From NCBI GenBank assembly GCA_905339235.1, contig CAJPFG010000001.1, positions 124,001 through 188,000 of the forward strand: a stretch of DNA of 64,000 bases, written 5' to 3'. Position 1 is the stretch's first letter. Each line of letters starts with the position of its first letter. This document shows positions 8,504 through 17,148 of the stretch, in pieces. Below the pieces are notes generated by a model. It was given only the letters and a program-made list of their open reading frames with translations. It was not told the origin of the DNA and searched no databases. Position numbers and translations under genes: made by a program. The stretch comes from Phycisphaerales bacterium. GTDB taxonomy: Bacteria > Planctomycetota > Phycisphaerae > Phycisphaerales > UBA1924.

Positions 8504-9343
8504 ATGGACACCACGCCGCTTCTAGTCGTCGGGGGCGGGAACATGGGCTCCGCCATCATCGCCGGCGCTCTCTCCGGCGGCCTCCTCCAGTCCTCCGACC
8601 TCGCCGCGATCGAAACCGATGAACTCAAGCGCCAGACACTCTTCGAAGAGCACGGCATCGCCTGTTTCGCCCGGGCCGACGAGGGAATGAACTGGCTCCA
8701 CGGGCGCGAGTCCGGGGAATCCCAAGGCCAGGTTCTCCTCGCCGTCAAGCCCCAGTCCCTCCCCGCCGCCGCCGAGGCCCTTTCCCTACACTCGGACCGC
8801 TCGCGCGTGGTCATCACCATCCTCGCGGGAACGCCCGGCTCGCGTGTCCACGCGGCGCTGCCCCGTTCCCGCGTCGTGCGCGCGATGCCCAACCTCGCGA
8901 TGCGGGTTCACCAGGGCGCCACGGCCGTCTGCCTCAGCGCCGGCGCCCATCCCGGCGACGAGGACTTCGCCCTCCAGATCTTCGGCATCGACGGTCAACT
9001 CGTCGTCCGCATCGAAGAGTCGATGATGGACGCCTTTACCGCCCTTGCCGGCTCCGGACCGGGATACGTGTTCTTCCTCGCCGAAGCCATGCAGGAGGCG
9101 GCCGTCAAGATGGGCTTCGATCCCGCCACCGCGCTGGATGTTGTCCGCGAGACCGTCGCCGGCGCCGCCGCGCTCCTCGCCGAATCGTTCGTCGATCCCG
9201 CCGGGCTCCGCGACGCCGTGACCAGCAAAGGCGGCACCACCGCCGCCGCGATGAGCGTCCTGCACGATGCCGGCGTGATGCAGGCCTGGGTTCGGGCCAT
9301 CGTCGCCGCGCGAGACCGCGGACGGGAAATCGCCGCGGGCTAG
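8504..9343 (+). CDS. proC: Pyrroline-5-carboxylate reductase
   Basis: The product has 279 residues, the family length. It reduces 1-pyrroline-5-carboxylate to proline with NAD(P)H, the last step of proline synthesis. The Rossmann motif GGGNMGSAIIAG is at about 9-20. The conserved MPN segment (VVRAMPNLAMRVHQGATAV) is near 128. The C-terminal signature runs from SGSGPGY-like GSGPGYVFFLAEAM to the TSKGGTTAAAM segment. Its stop overlaps that of the convergent ABC permease by four bases. PutA, the enzyme of the opposite direction, is also encoded in this window. Confidence 0.95.
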   Translation: MDTTPLLVVGGGNMGSAIIAGALSGGLLQSSDLAAIETDELKRQTLFEEHGIACFARADEGMNWLHGRESGESQGQVLLAVKPQSLPAAAEALSLHSDRSRVVITILAGTPGSRVHAALPRSRVVRAMPNLAMRVHQGATAVCLSAGAHPGDEDFALQIFGIDGQLVVRIEESMMDAFTALAGSGPGYVFFLAEAMQEAAVKMGFDPATALDVVRETVAGAAALLAESFVDPAGLRDAVTSKGGTTAAAMSVLHDAGVMQAWVRAIVAARDRGREIAAG

Positions 9344-10512
9344 AAATCGCGCCGGCAGAAGACCCATCCGGCAATGGAGAGGATGACCAGTTCGAAGCCC
9401 ACCGACGTGCCGATGACCCAGTTCAAGGACCGCGACTTCATCGCCCTCTCGGTGCTCTGCCGGATTTCTCGTCCGCTCACGCGAACCTCATCCTGCTCGC
9501 CGATCGCGACTTCGTCGTCGTCGCCCGGCGCTCTGAACTTGGACATCTCCGATTCGCTGATCAGCACACGTTGCAGCACGTCGATCGTCTCGGCGGTCTT
9601 GGGCAGCGGGGTCTTTATCGAATAGAAGATTCGCGACCATTTGGTCCACGTGGCCACGCTTTCACGCTCGTCCGCCAGTTTCTTCCACTGCGCGGGAAGC
9701 AGCCTGTTCTCCGCTTCCAGGTCCTCCCGCGTCACAGGCGCATCCGCGGCGGGAGTCGCGCTCGGATCGACATCGACCGCCGCCTGGCGCTTCTCGAGAA
9801 TTCGCCCCGTCGCCCGCTTCTCGAGATTCTCGACGCGCGTCGCGATCGACTTCTCCCGCAGCGTGCTGTTCTCGCGGAGTTGGACGAATACTGCGTCGGT
9901 CGCGTTGAGCCCGAAGAAGAACAGCCAAAGGAGCACCGTCACGAGCAGCGCCGCGATCGTGGACCGCGTCACAAGCCCCACCAGCGTGCAGATGCAGAAC
10001 AGGTAACTGAAGAACAGCACGACGATCGGCACCGCCAGGAACACCTTCGGAATCCACGCCCCGCCCCTGATCCCGATGATCATGAACGACGCAAGGCTGA
10101 ACACGCCCACCTGCAGCGTCACGAACAACAGCCCCGTTGCGTACTTCGTCAGAAACAGCCGCAGGCGCGAGATCGGTTTGCTCAGCGTCAACTCGATCGA
10201 ACCGCTGGAGACAAAGTCCGGGAAGATCCCCGCCGTGGAGATCAGCGCCAGGATCGTCGCCCCCCACGAAAGCCAGAACCCGATCCCCAGATTCGAGAAG
10301 ATCAGTTTGTAAAACGTCGCCGGCTCGATCATCGACTTGTTGAACATCGGGACCGGGATATCCCACACGAGCACCTTGATGCCCTTGTCCGTCAGCCCGA
10401 CCATCGCGAACGCCGTCACCACCATCCCCGAGAGAATGAGCGTGATCCAGAACAACTTCTTCGCGTTCAGTTCCCGATACGCGTCCACAAGCATCGCCCA
10501 CGTCTGGATCAT
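9340..10512 (-). CDS. ABC-2 type transporter permease
   Basis: The product has 390 residues. About six hydrophobic segments surround a large soluble loop of about 130 residues (roughly 215-345) rich in charged residues, between the fourth and last membrane spans. This matches ABC-2 permeases of the NosY/GldA-like type rather than a solute importer. The start ATG overlaps the stop of the ATPase gene by four bases (ATGA), so the two are translationally coupled and very likely form one exporter. The substrate is unknown. Confidence 0.88.
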   Translation of the reverse strand: MIQTWAMLVDAYRELNAKKLFWITLILSGMVVTAFAMVGLTDKGIKVLVWDIPVPMFNKSMIEPATFYKLIFSNLGIGFWLSWGATILALISTAGIFPDFVSSGSIELTLSKPISRLRLFLTKYATGLLFVTLQVGVFSLASFMIIGIRGGAWIPKVFLAVPIVVLFFSYLFCICTLVGLVTRSTIAALLVTVLLWLFFFGLNATDAVFVQLRENSTLREKSIATRVENLEKRATGRILEKRQAAVDVDPSATPAADAPVTREDLEAENRLLPAQWKKLADERESVATWTKWSRIFYSIKTPLPKTAETIDVLQRVLISESEMSKFRAPGDDDEVAIGEQDEVRVSGREIRQSTERAMKSRSLNWVIGTSVGFELVILSIAGWVFCRRDF

Positions 10513-11477
10513 CGGGCCCTCCCTTCCAGCGCCGCGCCCGGGGCCGCGGCCCGGCCCGTCGTCGGATCTGTCACCGCCCGCATGAACAAGTCCTCCAGCG
10601 ATTCCCTCACCGGCGTCACCGACACAATCACACGCGCCTCCGACCGCAGCCGATCGATCACGTTCTGAATAGCCTCAGCGTCGTCGCTGGGCTGCACGAG
10701 CATGGTCGTGCCGGGGGCGCCGGTGGCCGCGCGAAGCCCGTATTCCGATGTCCACGCCGGAGCGTCACCCCGCACCATGATGACATATCGCAGTGAATCC
10801 CGAGTGAGGTCTCGGATCGTCCCTTGCGACGACACCTTTCCCTGCACCAGGATCGCGACTCGATCGCACACCATCTCCAGTTCGCTCAGAAGGTGCGAGT
10901 TGAGAAAGACGGTCTTGCCCTTCTCCTTGAGACGCTGCACCATGCCCCGGATGTCGCGCCGGCCGACCGGGTCAACCCCGTCAGTAGGCTCGTCGAGCAC
11001 CACCAGGTCCGGGTCATTGATCAGGGCCTGCGCGATGCCGATCCGCTGCCTCATTCCCTTGCTGTACTGCTTCACGCGGGTATTCGCCCACTCCTTCATC
11101 CCCACCAGTTCCAGCAACTCGGGCGCTCGTCTCCGCCGATCCTCGCCCGGCACGCCCGCCATCGCTCCGTAAAAATCCACCACCTGTCCGCCAGTCAGGT
11201 ACTCCGGAAACCGGTGATGCTCCGGCAGATACCCCAGCCGCGCCAACGTCGGCTTGTGCCCCACCGGCGTGTCAAGCACCATCCCCTCCGCCCGCGTCGG
11301 CGAGATCACCGTCATCAGGATCTTCACCAGCGTGCTCTTCCCCGCGCCGTTGGGGCCCAGCAGCCCGAACACCTCGCCCCGCCGCACGCGCATGTCGATC
11401 CCGCGCAGCGCGTGGATCTTCCCGCGATACATCTTGTCCACGTGCGTCAGATCAATCGCCCACTCGGAAGATCTCAT
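10509..11477 (-). CDS. ABC transporter ATP-binding protein
   Basis: The product has 322 residues. The nucleotide-binding domain carries Walker A GPNGAGKST (about 40-48), the signature YSKGMRQRIGIAQAL, Walker B DLVVLDEPTDGVDP and the H-loop FLNSHLL. The C-terminal 90 residues are the usual extra domain of this exporter type. It is the partner of the permease that follows with a four-base overlap. Confidence 0.93.
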   Translation of the reverse strand: MRSSEWAIDLTHVDKMYRGKIHALRGIDMRVRRGEVFGLLGPNGAGKSTLVKILMTVISPTRAEGMVLDTPVGHKPTLARLGYLPEHHRFPEYLTGGQVVDFYGAMAGVPGEDRRRRAPELLELVGMKEWANTRVKQYSKGMRQRIGIAQALINDPDLVVLDEPTDGVDPVGRRDIRGMVQRLKEKGKTVFLNSHLLSELEMVCDRVAILVQGKVSSQGTIRDLTRDSLRYVIMVRGDAPAWTSEYGLRAATGAPGTTMLVQPSDDAEAIQNVIDRLRSEARVIVSVTPVRESLEDLFMRAVTDPTTGRAAAPGAALEGRAR

Positions 11478-11583
11478 TCGATGTTTCCACGTGCGTACCC
11501 AATCAACCCGCGCTCAGCCCCGACCAACCGAACAATCCGCCATCTCCGCCCAGCGCCTCATTCGCCATGTCCATCCCCGGCTT

Positions 11584-12261
11584 TCATCCCTTCTTCCTCG
11601 CCACGAGGTGAAATACGTGCCACCGCTTCGGATGAGCCGTCGGGTCCACCACGCTCTCCCGCTTCTCCTCCTGCCAATGTTCAATCTCGAACCCCGCCAA
11701 CAACCCCCGCACTTGATCCGCTGAGTGCACCGTCCGATCCGGCATCCCCGCCCAGTCATCATGATCGCCGAATAGTTGCCCCGCAAAACGCCCCCGCGGC
11801 CGGATCGCCCGAACCACCTCCGCCCAGAGCCGATCAAACTCGCCCGGCTGACTGAACGGCAGCGCAAAGGACGAGTTCACGAACTCCACCTCGGGCAGCC
11901 TCAGCCCCTCGAACCCCTCCAGCCGCGTCGTCAGCCGCTCCCGGTGCACCAGGTCGTTCCGGCGCAGCAGCCGTTCCAGTCCCTCGGCGTTCCCGTCGAT
12001 CGCCGTCACCCTCCAACCTCGCCTGAGCAACTCCGCCGTGTCGCGCCCGTCCCCGCAGCCCAGGTCCACCGCGTGGCGATCCGCCGCGCCCTCGGCCTCG
12101 AACGACGCGAGCGCCTTGAGCAGTGATTCCCTTGGCCCCAGGTGCGCCAGCGATCGAAAATACCCATGCCAATCCCGGTCCCGCGCGTACACGTGCGCGG
12201 GCAGCCACTTCTCCCCCGGCGCGGGTGCCTCGTTCCAGGGATTCGGCTTTGGGTCGGCCAT
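11584..12261 (-). CDS. Class I SAM-dependent methyltransferase
   Basis: The product has 225 residues. ATG 12261 is chosen over upstream in-frame codons because the UbiD start lies only 15 bases away and the upstream part overlaps it without homology-like character. Motif I VDLGCGDGRDTAELL and the acidic end of strand 2 (VTAIDGNAEG) define the SAM site. The C-terminal KRWHVFHLVARKK segment is typical of small tellurite-resistance or TehB-like methyltransferases. The substrate is unknown. Start codons of this gene and ubiD are nearly back to back, which leaves no free promoter space. Confidence 0.85.
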   Translation of the reverse strand: MADPKPNPWNEAPAPGEKWLPAHVYARDRDWHGYFRSLAHLGPRESLLKALASFEAEGAADRHAVDLGCGDGRDTAELLRRGWRVTAIDGNAEGLERLLRRNDLVHRERLTTRLEGFEGLRLPEVEFVNSSFALPFSQPGEFDRLWAEVVRAIRPRGRFAGQLFGDHDDWAGMPDRTVHSADQVRGLLAGFEIEHWQEEKRESVVDPTAHPKRWHVFHLVARKKG

Positions 12262-12276
12262 ACGCTGCGCGACACA

Positions 12277-14310
12277 ATGTACGCATCCCTCCGCGACTTC
12301 GTTTCGGCACTCGACGCCCAGGGCGAACTCAAGCGCATCGCGCCAAAGGTCTCGCCGATTCTCGAAATCAGTGAAATCGCCGATCGCGTCAGCAAGTCCC
12401 GATGCCCGAACCTCCCCTCTCCGGCCGCGCGGCGCACCGACCCTCGCTTCCACGATCGCGGCGGGCACGCCCTGCTCTTCACCGACGTCGAAGGCTCCGA
12501 CTTCCCGGTCCTCATCAACGGGTGGGGCTCCTACCGCCGGGTCGAGATGGCCTTGGGATGCGACCCCGCCGCGGGCTTCGAGGGCATCGCCGCGCGGCTC
12601 GCCGACCTCGTAAAGCCCCAGCCCCCGCGCTCGTTCTCCGACCTCCTCGCCGCACTCCGGAAGTTCGCGCCATTACTTAGAATGCCTCCCAAGCGCCGGC
12701 GGGGCTCCGGACCCTGCCAGGAAGTCGTGCTCACCGGCGATTCCATCGATCTCAAGAAACTCCCCATAATCCGCTGCTGGCCCCACGACGGTGACCCCAT
12801 CGCCGTCGGCTACCCCGACCCCAACACCGGAATCCCAGGCACGGAGTCCGGCCGCGATTGGGATCGCGACTTCCGTGGCCGCTACATCACCCTCGCCGGA
12901 ATTCACACCATCCACGCCGACGACCGCGACCACCCCGCGCCCCCATCGCACAACATCGGTATGTACCGCGTTCAGTTGCTCGGCAAAAACCGCATGGTCA
13001 TGCACTGGCACGTGCACCACGACGGCGCTCGCCACTGGCGATCATGGAAGGCCCTGGGCAAGCCCATGCCCGTCGCCATCGTCTTCGGCGGCGAATCGGT
13101 CATGCCCTACGCGGCCACCGCCCCCATGCCGCCCGGCATGTCCGAACTGCTCCTCGCCGGCTTCCTCAACAAGGGCGGGATTCCCCTTGTCCGCGCCAAG
13201 ACCGTCCCCCTCTGGGTCCCGGCCAACGCGGAGATCGTCATCGAGGGATTCGTCAGCCACGAATCGGGAGTCATCGACTGGGACCCACGCCGCGACAGCG
13301 ACCTTGGCCCCGGCGCGGCCTTCGAAGGCCCGTTCGGCGATCACACCGGCTTCTACTCACTCCCGGACCGATACCCACTCCTCCACGTCACCGCCATTAC
13401 CCATCGGCGCGATCCGATCTACCCGACGACCATCGTCGGCATGCCCCCGCAGGAGGACTATTACCTCGGCAAGGCCACCGAGCGGATCTTCCTTCCCCTT
13501 CTCCGCACCATCGTCCCCGACATCGAGGACTACGACCTGCCGCTCTTTGGCGCCTTCCACAACTGCGCCTTTGTCAAGATCCGCAAGCACTACCCCATGC
13601 ACGCCCGCCGCGTGATGCACGCGATCTGGGGCGCCGGCCAGATGTCCTGGACCAAATCCGTCTTCGTTGTTGACGAAGGCGTGGACGTGCACGACCACCG
13701 ATCGGTCCTGGCGGCCGCCGCCCGATACTGCCATCCGACCCGCGACATCGAAAAGGTGTGGGGCCCGCTCGACATCCTCGATCACGCCGCGCCCCGCCTC
13801 GGAGCGGGCATGAAACTCGGCTACGACTGCACGGCCAAGGTGGCCGGCGAGGAGGCAGCCGGACCGCCGATCTCCTCAGCAAGCGAGCCCACTCCCGCAT
13901 CGCAGCCCTCCGTGGAAGCAGTTCGCAGAGCGCCGGGCGTTCTTGCCGCTGCTTTTTCTGACGGGTGGCTCTTCGTTCGCGCGGACAAGACCGCCCCCCG
14001 CCAGGGGCACGCGCTGATCGAGCGCATCCGTCCCCTGCTCCCGGACGGGGTTCGGTTCGTGGTTGTGATCGGCCCGCACGTCGATCCGGGCAACCTCGAC
14101 GAAGCCCTCTTTCACTGGTGCGCCAACTTCGACGCCTCCCGCGATCTCTTCGAGTTCGGAGATGTGATCGCCTTCGACGCGACCCCCAAACTCCCCGGTG
14201 ATGAGCGCCACGCGCAGCCCGTTCGCGAATGGCCGCCGGTCCTCGAAATGACCCCCCAGATTAAGGACCAGGTCTCGAAACGGTGGGCCGAGCTCGGACT
14301 GCCGGTGTGA
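12277..14310 (+). CDS. UbiD-family decarboxylase
   Basis: The product has 677 residues, well above the 490 of E. coli UbiD and closer to the long UbiD-like enzymes of menaquinone pathways. UbiD enzymes use prenylated FMN to decarboxylate aromatic or unsaturated acids. The N-terminal UbiD mark is MYASLRDFVSALDAQGELKRI. The central region carries GMYRVQLLGKNRMVMHWH and the conserved ESVMPYAA segment. The region EDYYLGKATERIFLPLLR follows the usual metal/flavin part. The C-terminal 110 residues after about 545 look like a separate alpha/beta domain. No ubiX (prenyl-FMN synthase) is in the window. A quinone role is inferred. Confidence 0.9.
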   Translation: MYASLRDFVSALDAQGELKRIAPKVSPILEISEIADRVSKSRCPNLPSPAARRTDPRFHDRGGHALLFTDVEGSDFPVLINGWGSYRRVEMALGCDPAAGFEGIAARLADLVKPQPPRSFSDLLAALRKFAPLLRMPPKRRRGSGPCQEVVLTGDSIDLKKLPIIRCWPHDGDPIAVGYPDPNTGIPGTESGRDWDRDFRGRYITLAGIHTIHADDRDHPAPPSHNIGMYRVQLLGKNRMVMHWHVHHDGARHWRSWKALGKPMPVAIVFGGESVMPYAATAPMPPGMSELLLAGFLNKGGIPLVRAKTVPLWVPANAEIVIEGFVSHESGVIDWDPRRDSDLGPGAAFEGPFGDHTGFYSLPDRYPLLHVTAITHRRDPIYPTTIVGMPPQEDYYLGKATERIFLPLLRTIVPDIEDYDLPLFGAFHNCAFVKIRKHYPMHARRVMHAIWGAGQMSWTKSVFVVDEGVDVHDHRSVLAAAARYCHPTRDIEKVWGPLDILDHAAPRLGAGMKLGYDCTAKVAGEEAAGPPISSASEPTPASQPSVEAVRRAPGVLAAAFSDGWLFVRADKTAPRQGHALIERIRPLLPDGVRFVVVIGPHVDPGNLDEALFHWCANFDASRDLFEFGDVIAFDATPKLPGDERHAQPVREWPPVLEMTPQIKDQVSKRWAELGLPV

Positions 14311-14321
14311 AGCCGGCCCGC

Positions 14322-15842
14322 TCATCCGCCTTGCTTCGTACCGGTCGTTTTCTTGGCCAGCCATTCGTCCGCGATCTTCACGACCTCCTCGTGAAGGTCC
14401 AGGGCCGCGGCTGTCTGCACGTCGGTCTTGATGTCGTTCACCATCACGCTGAACGCTATCCGCCTTCCGGATTCCGGATCAACCAGGTATCCCGAAAGCG
14501 TCCGCACGCCGTTGATGAACCCGCTCTTCGCGTACAAGTCGTTCTTCAACTTGACGCCGCCGAACCGCTTCTTCAGCGTGCCCTCGCCCGGCTTCGCGAG
14601 CGAGTTGGTGAAGGTATCCCTGGCCGCGGATTCCTTCGCCACCACTTCCAGCCACCGAGCCAGCGTCCCGGGGGCCACGGCATTGTCGCGGCTCAGGCCC
14701 GATCCGTCGGCGATCGTGACCCCCGCGCCCACCTGCGCTCCCAGCCGCTGCGATAGGACCATGCGCAGCACCGCCCCTCCGTTGCTCCAGGAACCCGGCT
14801 CCTTCGTCACCGCCTGGCCGATCCGCTTCAGGAAGCACTCCGCGTACAGATTCGCAGAATCGCTGTTACACCGGTGCAGGGCTTCGCTGATCGGAGTGCT
14901 CACGGCCGCGAGCACGCGTCCGCCGGTCAGAATCTCCCCGTCCTGGGCGACCCGCACGCCCCTCGGGCCGCCTTCGGTGGAACTCGCGCCACCGGCGATC
15001 CGGACGCCCGCCCGTGAGAGTTGGTCCGCGAGGAGTTGCCCAAAGAACTCCGGCGGGTTGTGGACGGTGACTTCCACGCCGACCTGCGACGCGTTGCGTA
15101 CTTCTCCCCGCAGCACGAACCGGTTCGCCTGTGGGTCCCGGCTCAGCCACACCGTATTTTTGCCGTCGAGCACGGTCCGTGCCCGGTTGTCGATCCGCAG
15201 CCAGGGCGCCTCTGGCTGGATCGAGAACAGTGGGGGAGATCCCGCGCCGTCCTGGCTGGGCCTGGGAAACACCTCGATCACGTTGGCGTGAAAGTTCAGA
15301 CCCGCGACTTCGGCGCTGTAGCCGCGGTCCAGTTTCTCCGTGGGCCACGAGGGATGCACGAACTGGCGGTCAAAGACGCGATCATCGACGATGATCTCTC
15401 GCACCCCCGTCACGCCCGCCTTCACCACCGCGCCCGTCACCACGGTCAGCACGTCTCCGACCGTGAGTTTGGGCGACATCCGCGACAGCAACTCCGGATC
15501 GGCCAGCGCCGGGTCGCCCGCGCCGCGGACGATCAGCCGGTCGCCGTCAAGGATCACCTCGGTTCTGAATGCGAACTCCGGCGTCAGAACCAGCAGCGCC
15601 GCCCCGCTTGTCAGCAACTTCATGTTCGATGCCGGGGTCAGGGGCTCGCTCCCGCGAAAGTCGGCGAGCACCACGCCATTGTCCGCATCGCGAACGCTAA
15701 TCCCCACCCGCGCCTCGCCCAGTTTCCGCTTGCCGATCGCCCGTGAAACATCCTCGTTCAGCGCGCCGGGCTGTGCCAGGGCCGCGACGCCGCACGCAGT
15801 CAGCACCGCACAACCCGCGAATCGACGCCACGCGTTCACCAT
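14322..15842 (-). CDS. dacB: D-alanyl-D-alanine carboxypeptidase/endopeptidase (PBP4 type)
   Basis: The product has 506 residues. ATG 15842 is preceded by a perfect GGAGG five bases upstream and begins a signal peptide (to about residue 23, ALAQ). The class C penicillin-binding motifs are present: SxxK as Ser72-Asn-Met-Lys75, SxN as SAN in CNSDSANLYAE, and KTG as KSG in LYAKSGFINGVRTLSGYL. The family trims D-Ala from peptidoglycan peptides or cuts cross-links in the periplasm. It implies a peptidoglycan wall, as now accepted for planctomycetes. It is convergent with ubiD. Confidence 0.93.
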   Translation of the reverse strand: MVNAWRRFAGCAVLTACGVAALAQPGALNEDVSRAIGKRKLGEARVGISVRDADNGVVLADFRGSEPLTPASNMKLLTSGAALLVLTPEFAFRTEVILDGDRLIVRGAGDPALADPELLSRMSPKLTVGDVLTVVTGAVVKAGVTGVREIIVDDRVFDRQFVHPSWPTEKLDRGYSAEVAGLNFHANVIEVFPRPSQDGAGSPPLFSIQPEAPWLRIDNRARTVLDGKNTVWLSRDPQANRFVLRGEVRNASQVGVEVTVHNPPEFFGQLLADQLSRAGVRIAGGASSTEGGPRGVRVAQDGEILTGGRVLAAVSTPISEALHRCNSDSANLYAECFLKRIGQAVTKEPGSWSNGGAVLRMVLSQRLGAQVGAGVTIADGSGLSRDNAVAPGTLARWLEVVAKESAARDTFTNSLAKPGEGTLKKRFGGVKLKNDLYAKSGFINGVRTLSGYLVDPESGRRIAFSVMVNDIKTDVQTAAALDLHEEVVKIADEWLAKKTTGTKQGG

Positions 15843-15961
15843 CTCGTCCTCCGTTGTCGAGAAGACCCACAGCAACCAAAGGGATCGGCTCGCCGCGCGC
15901 GGAACCTTCACCAAGAGCCTACTCCGGCTCCGGCTTGGGCTGGATGGGCCGTGATGTCGAT

Positions 15962-16426
15962 TCAGGTTGTGGAAAGTCCGGAATCCGCGGGAACCCGGAA
16001 CTCCATCAGCGCCAGGATCTCATCCACCTGCGCCTTGGACTGGATTTCCCACGTCGGCCATCGCACCCCGTCCACGAGAGGCGCGTGCGCGAGCGTGTCG
16101 CGGACCGCTTTCGACAGTTTCTTCACAGGCAACTCACCGATCCGGTCGTCCGGAAACGTCACGCACAATCGGGGACGCGTCGGATCCGGGACCAGGTACG
16201 CCACCGCCGGATCGGAATCACCGTTGTGTTTGAACGCGAACGACCAGTTCCACACGCCGTGCCAACCCAGTGTTTCACGCACCCCATCAACCGAGCGCAG
16301 CCGCTCGCGCGCGTGCTCGAATGCCGGTATTTGTTGACGAGGCAACACCTCGACGAGCGCGTCCGCGCTCGGCGCACGGAAACGATCCCCCCACTTTGCC
16401 TTGGACTTCGATACCGGCGCTGACAT
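15962..16426 (-). CDS. Small hypothetical protein, possibly DUF3788-like
   Basis: The product has 154 residues from ATG 16426; an upstream ATG at 16510 is in frame but adds a Ser/Gly-rich stretch of doubtful value. The protein begins with a basic tail. Its core pattern, ending in VDGVRWPTWEIQSKAQVDEILALMEFRV, recalls DUF3788/YdhG-like domains with a Trp-rich middle (ETLGWHGVWNWSFAF). No catalytic residues are recognised. It stands alone between dacB and the receiver gene. Confidence 0.6.
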   Translation of the reverse strand: MSAPVSKSKAKWGDRFRAPSADALVEVLPRQQIPAFEHARERLRSVDGVRETLGWHGVWNWSFAFKHNGDSDPAVAYLVPDPTRPRLCVTFPDDRIGELPVKKLSKAVRDTLAHAPLVDGVRWPTWEIQSKAQVDEILALMEFRVPADSGLSTT

Positions 16427-16580
16427 TCCAAAGACCCCACTAACCGAGGAACCTCGGCGTAACCCGCGAGAAGATGAGTAGTTATATCCATTCTCCGCCG
16501 GGGATTCCACTGCTTCACATCCGGACTCCTCCTTGAGATCAACCTGGTTATGAGACCATCAACTCCTCCCCGCGCCGGGC

Positions 16581-16609
16581 TTGGGATTCTCGGATCACTC
16601 TCCTAGAAT
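16581..16609 (+). promoter_or_regulatory. Sigma-70-type promoter for the receiver gene
   Basis: TTGGGA (16581-16586), 17 bases, TAGAAT (16604-16609). This is the best housekeeping-type promoter match in the window. It gives a leader of about 20 bases with a GTGGAGG ribosome site before ATG 16635. Confidence 0.55.
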
Positions 16610-16634
16610 CCTCTCCGCTCACCGTGGAGGCCCT

Positions 16635-17144
16635 ATGCCGAACATGAGCCAGACGCCAGGCAGCCCCGACGCCGATCCCACCCGGGTGCCCGGCGTCGAA
16701 CTGGACATCTCCCAGTGCAATGTCCTTCTCGTGGATGACAACGAGCAGAACCTTGAGTTGTTGCTCGCCTACCTCGAGGACCTGGGCTGCGAAATCCGTA
16801 CCGCGGTGGACGGCGCTGAGGCCGTCCAGGAGGTCGAGAAGCGCCGGCCCGACCTCGTCCTGCTCGACGTGATGATGCCGCGGATGAGCGGGTTTCAGGT
16901 CTGTTCGCGGATCAAGCGCGACGCCGCGACCTCGGACATTCCCGTGGTCATGGTTACCGCCTTGAACGAAGTCTCCGACGTCGAGCGGGCGGTGGAGTGC
17001 GGAGCGGATGACTTCCTGACCAAGCCCGTCAATCGCCTCGAACTGCTGGCGCGGGTCCGGTCGCTCCTCCGCGTGAGCCTGCTCCAGCGCCAACTGAAGA
17101 AGACCATCGCCGAACTGCGCCGACTCAACCCCGGCACCGGCTGA
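16635..17144 (+). CDS. Stand-alone response regulator receiver protein
   Basis: The product has 169 residues. ATG 16635 has GTGGAGG four bases upstream. A 30-residue linker precedes one receiver domain with all key residues: the DDNEQN acidic pair, phospho-acceptor Asp in [13 protein letters not shown], Thr in VVMVTALNE and Lys in [12 protein letters not shown]. There is no DNA-binding or enzymatic output domain after it, only a short helical tail ([15 protein letters not shown]) that may be a coiled coil. It could be a CheY-like shuttle or phospho-sink. No histidine kinase is nearby. Its stop is four bases from the convergent secreted protein gene. Confidence 0.9.
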   Translation: MPNMSQTPGSPDADPTRVPGVELDISQCNVLLVDDNEQNLELLLAYLEDLGCEIRTAVDGAEAVQEVEKRRPDLVLLDVMMPRMSGFQVCSRIKRDAATSDIPVVMVTALNEVSDVERAVECGADDFLTKPVNRLELLARVRSLLRVSLLQRQLKKTIAELRRLNPGTG

Positions 17145-17148
17145 GCCA

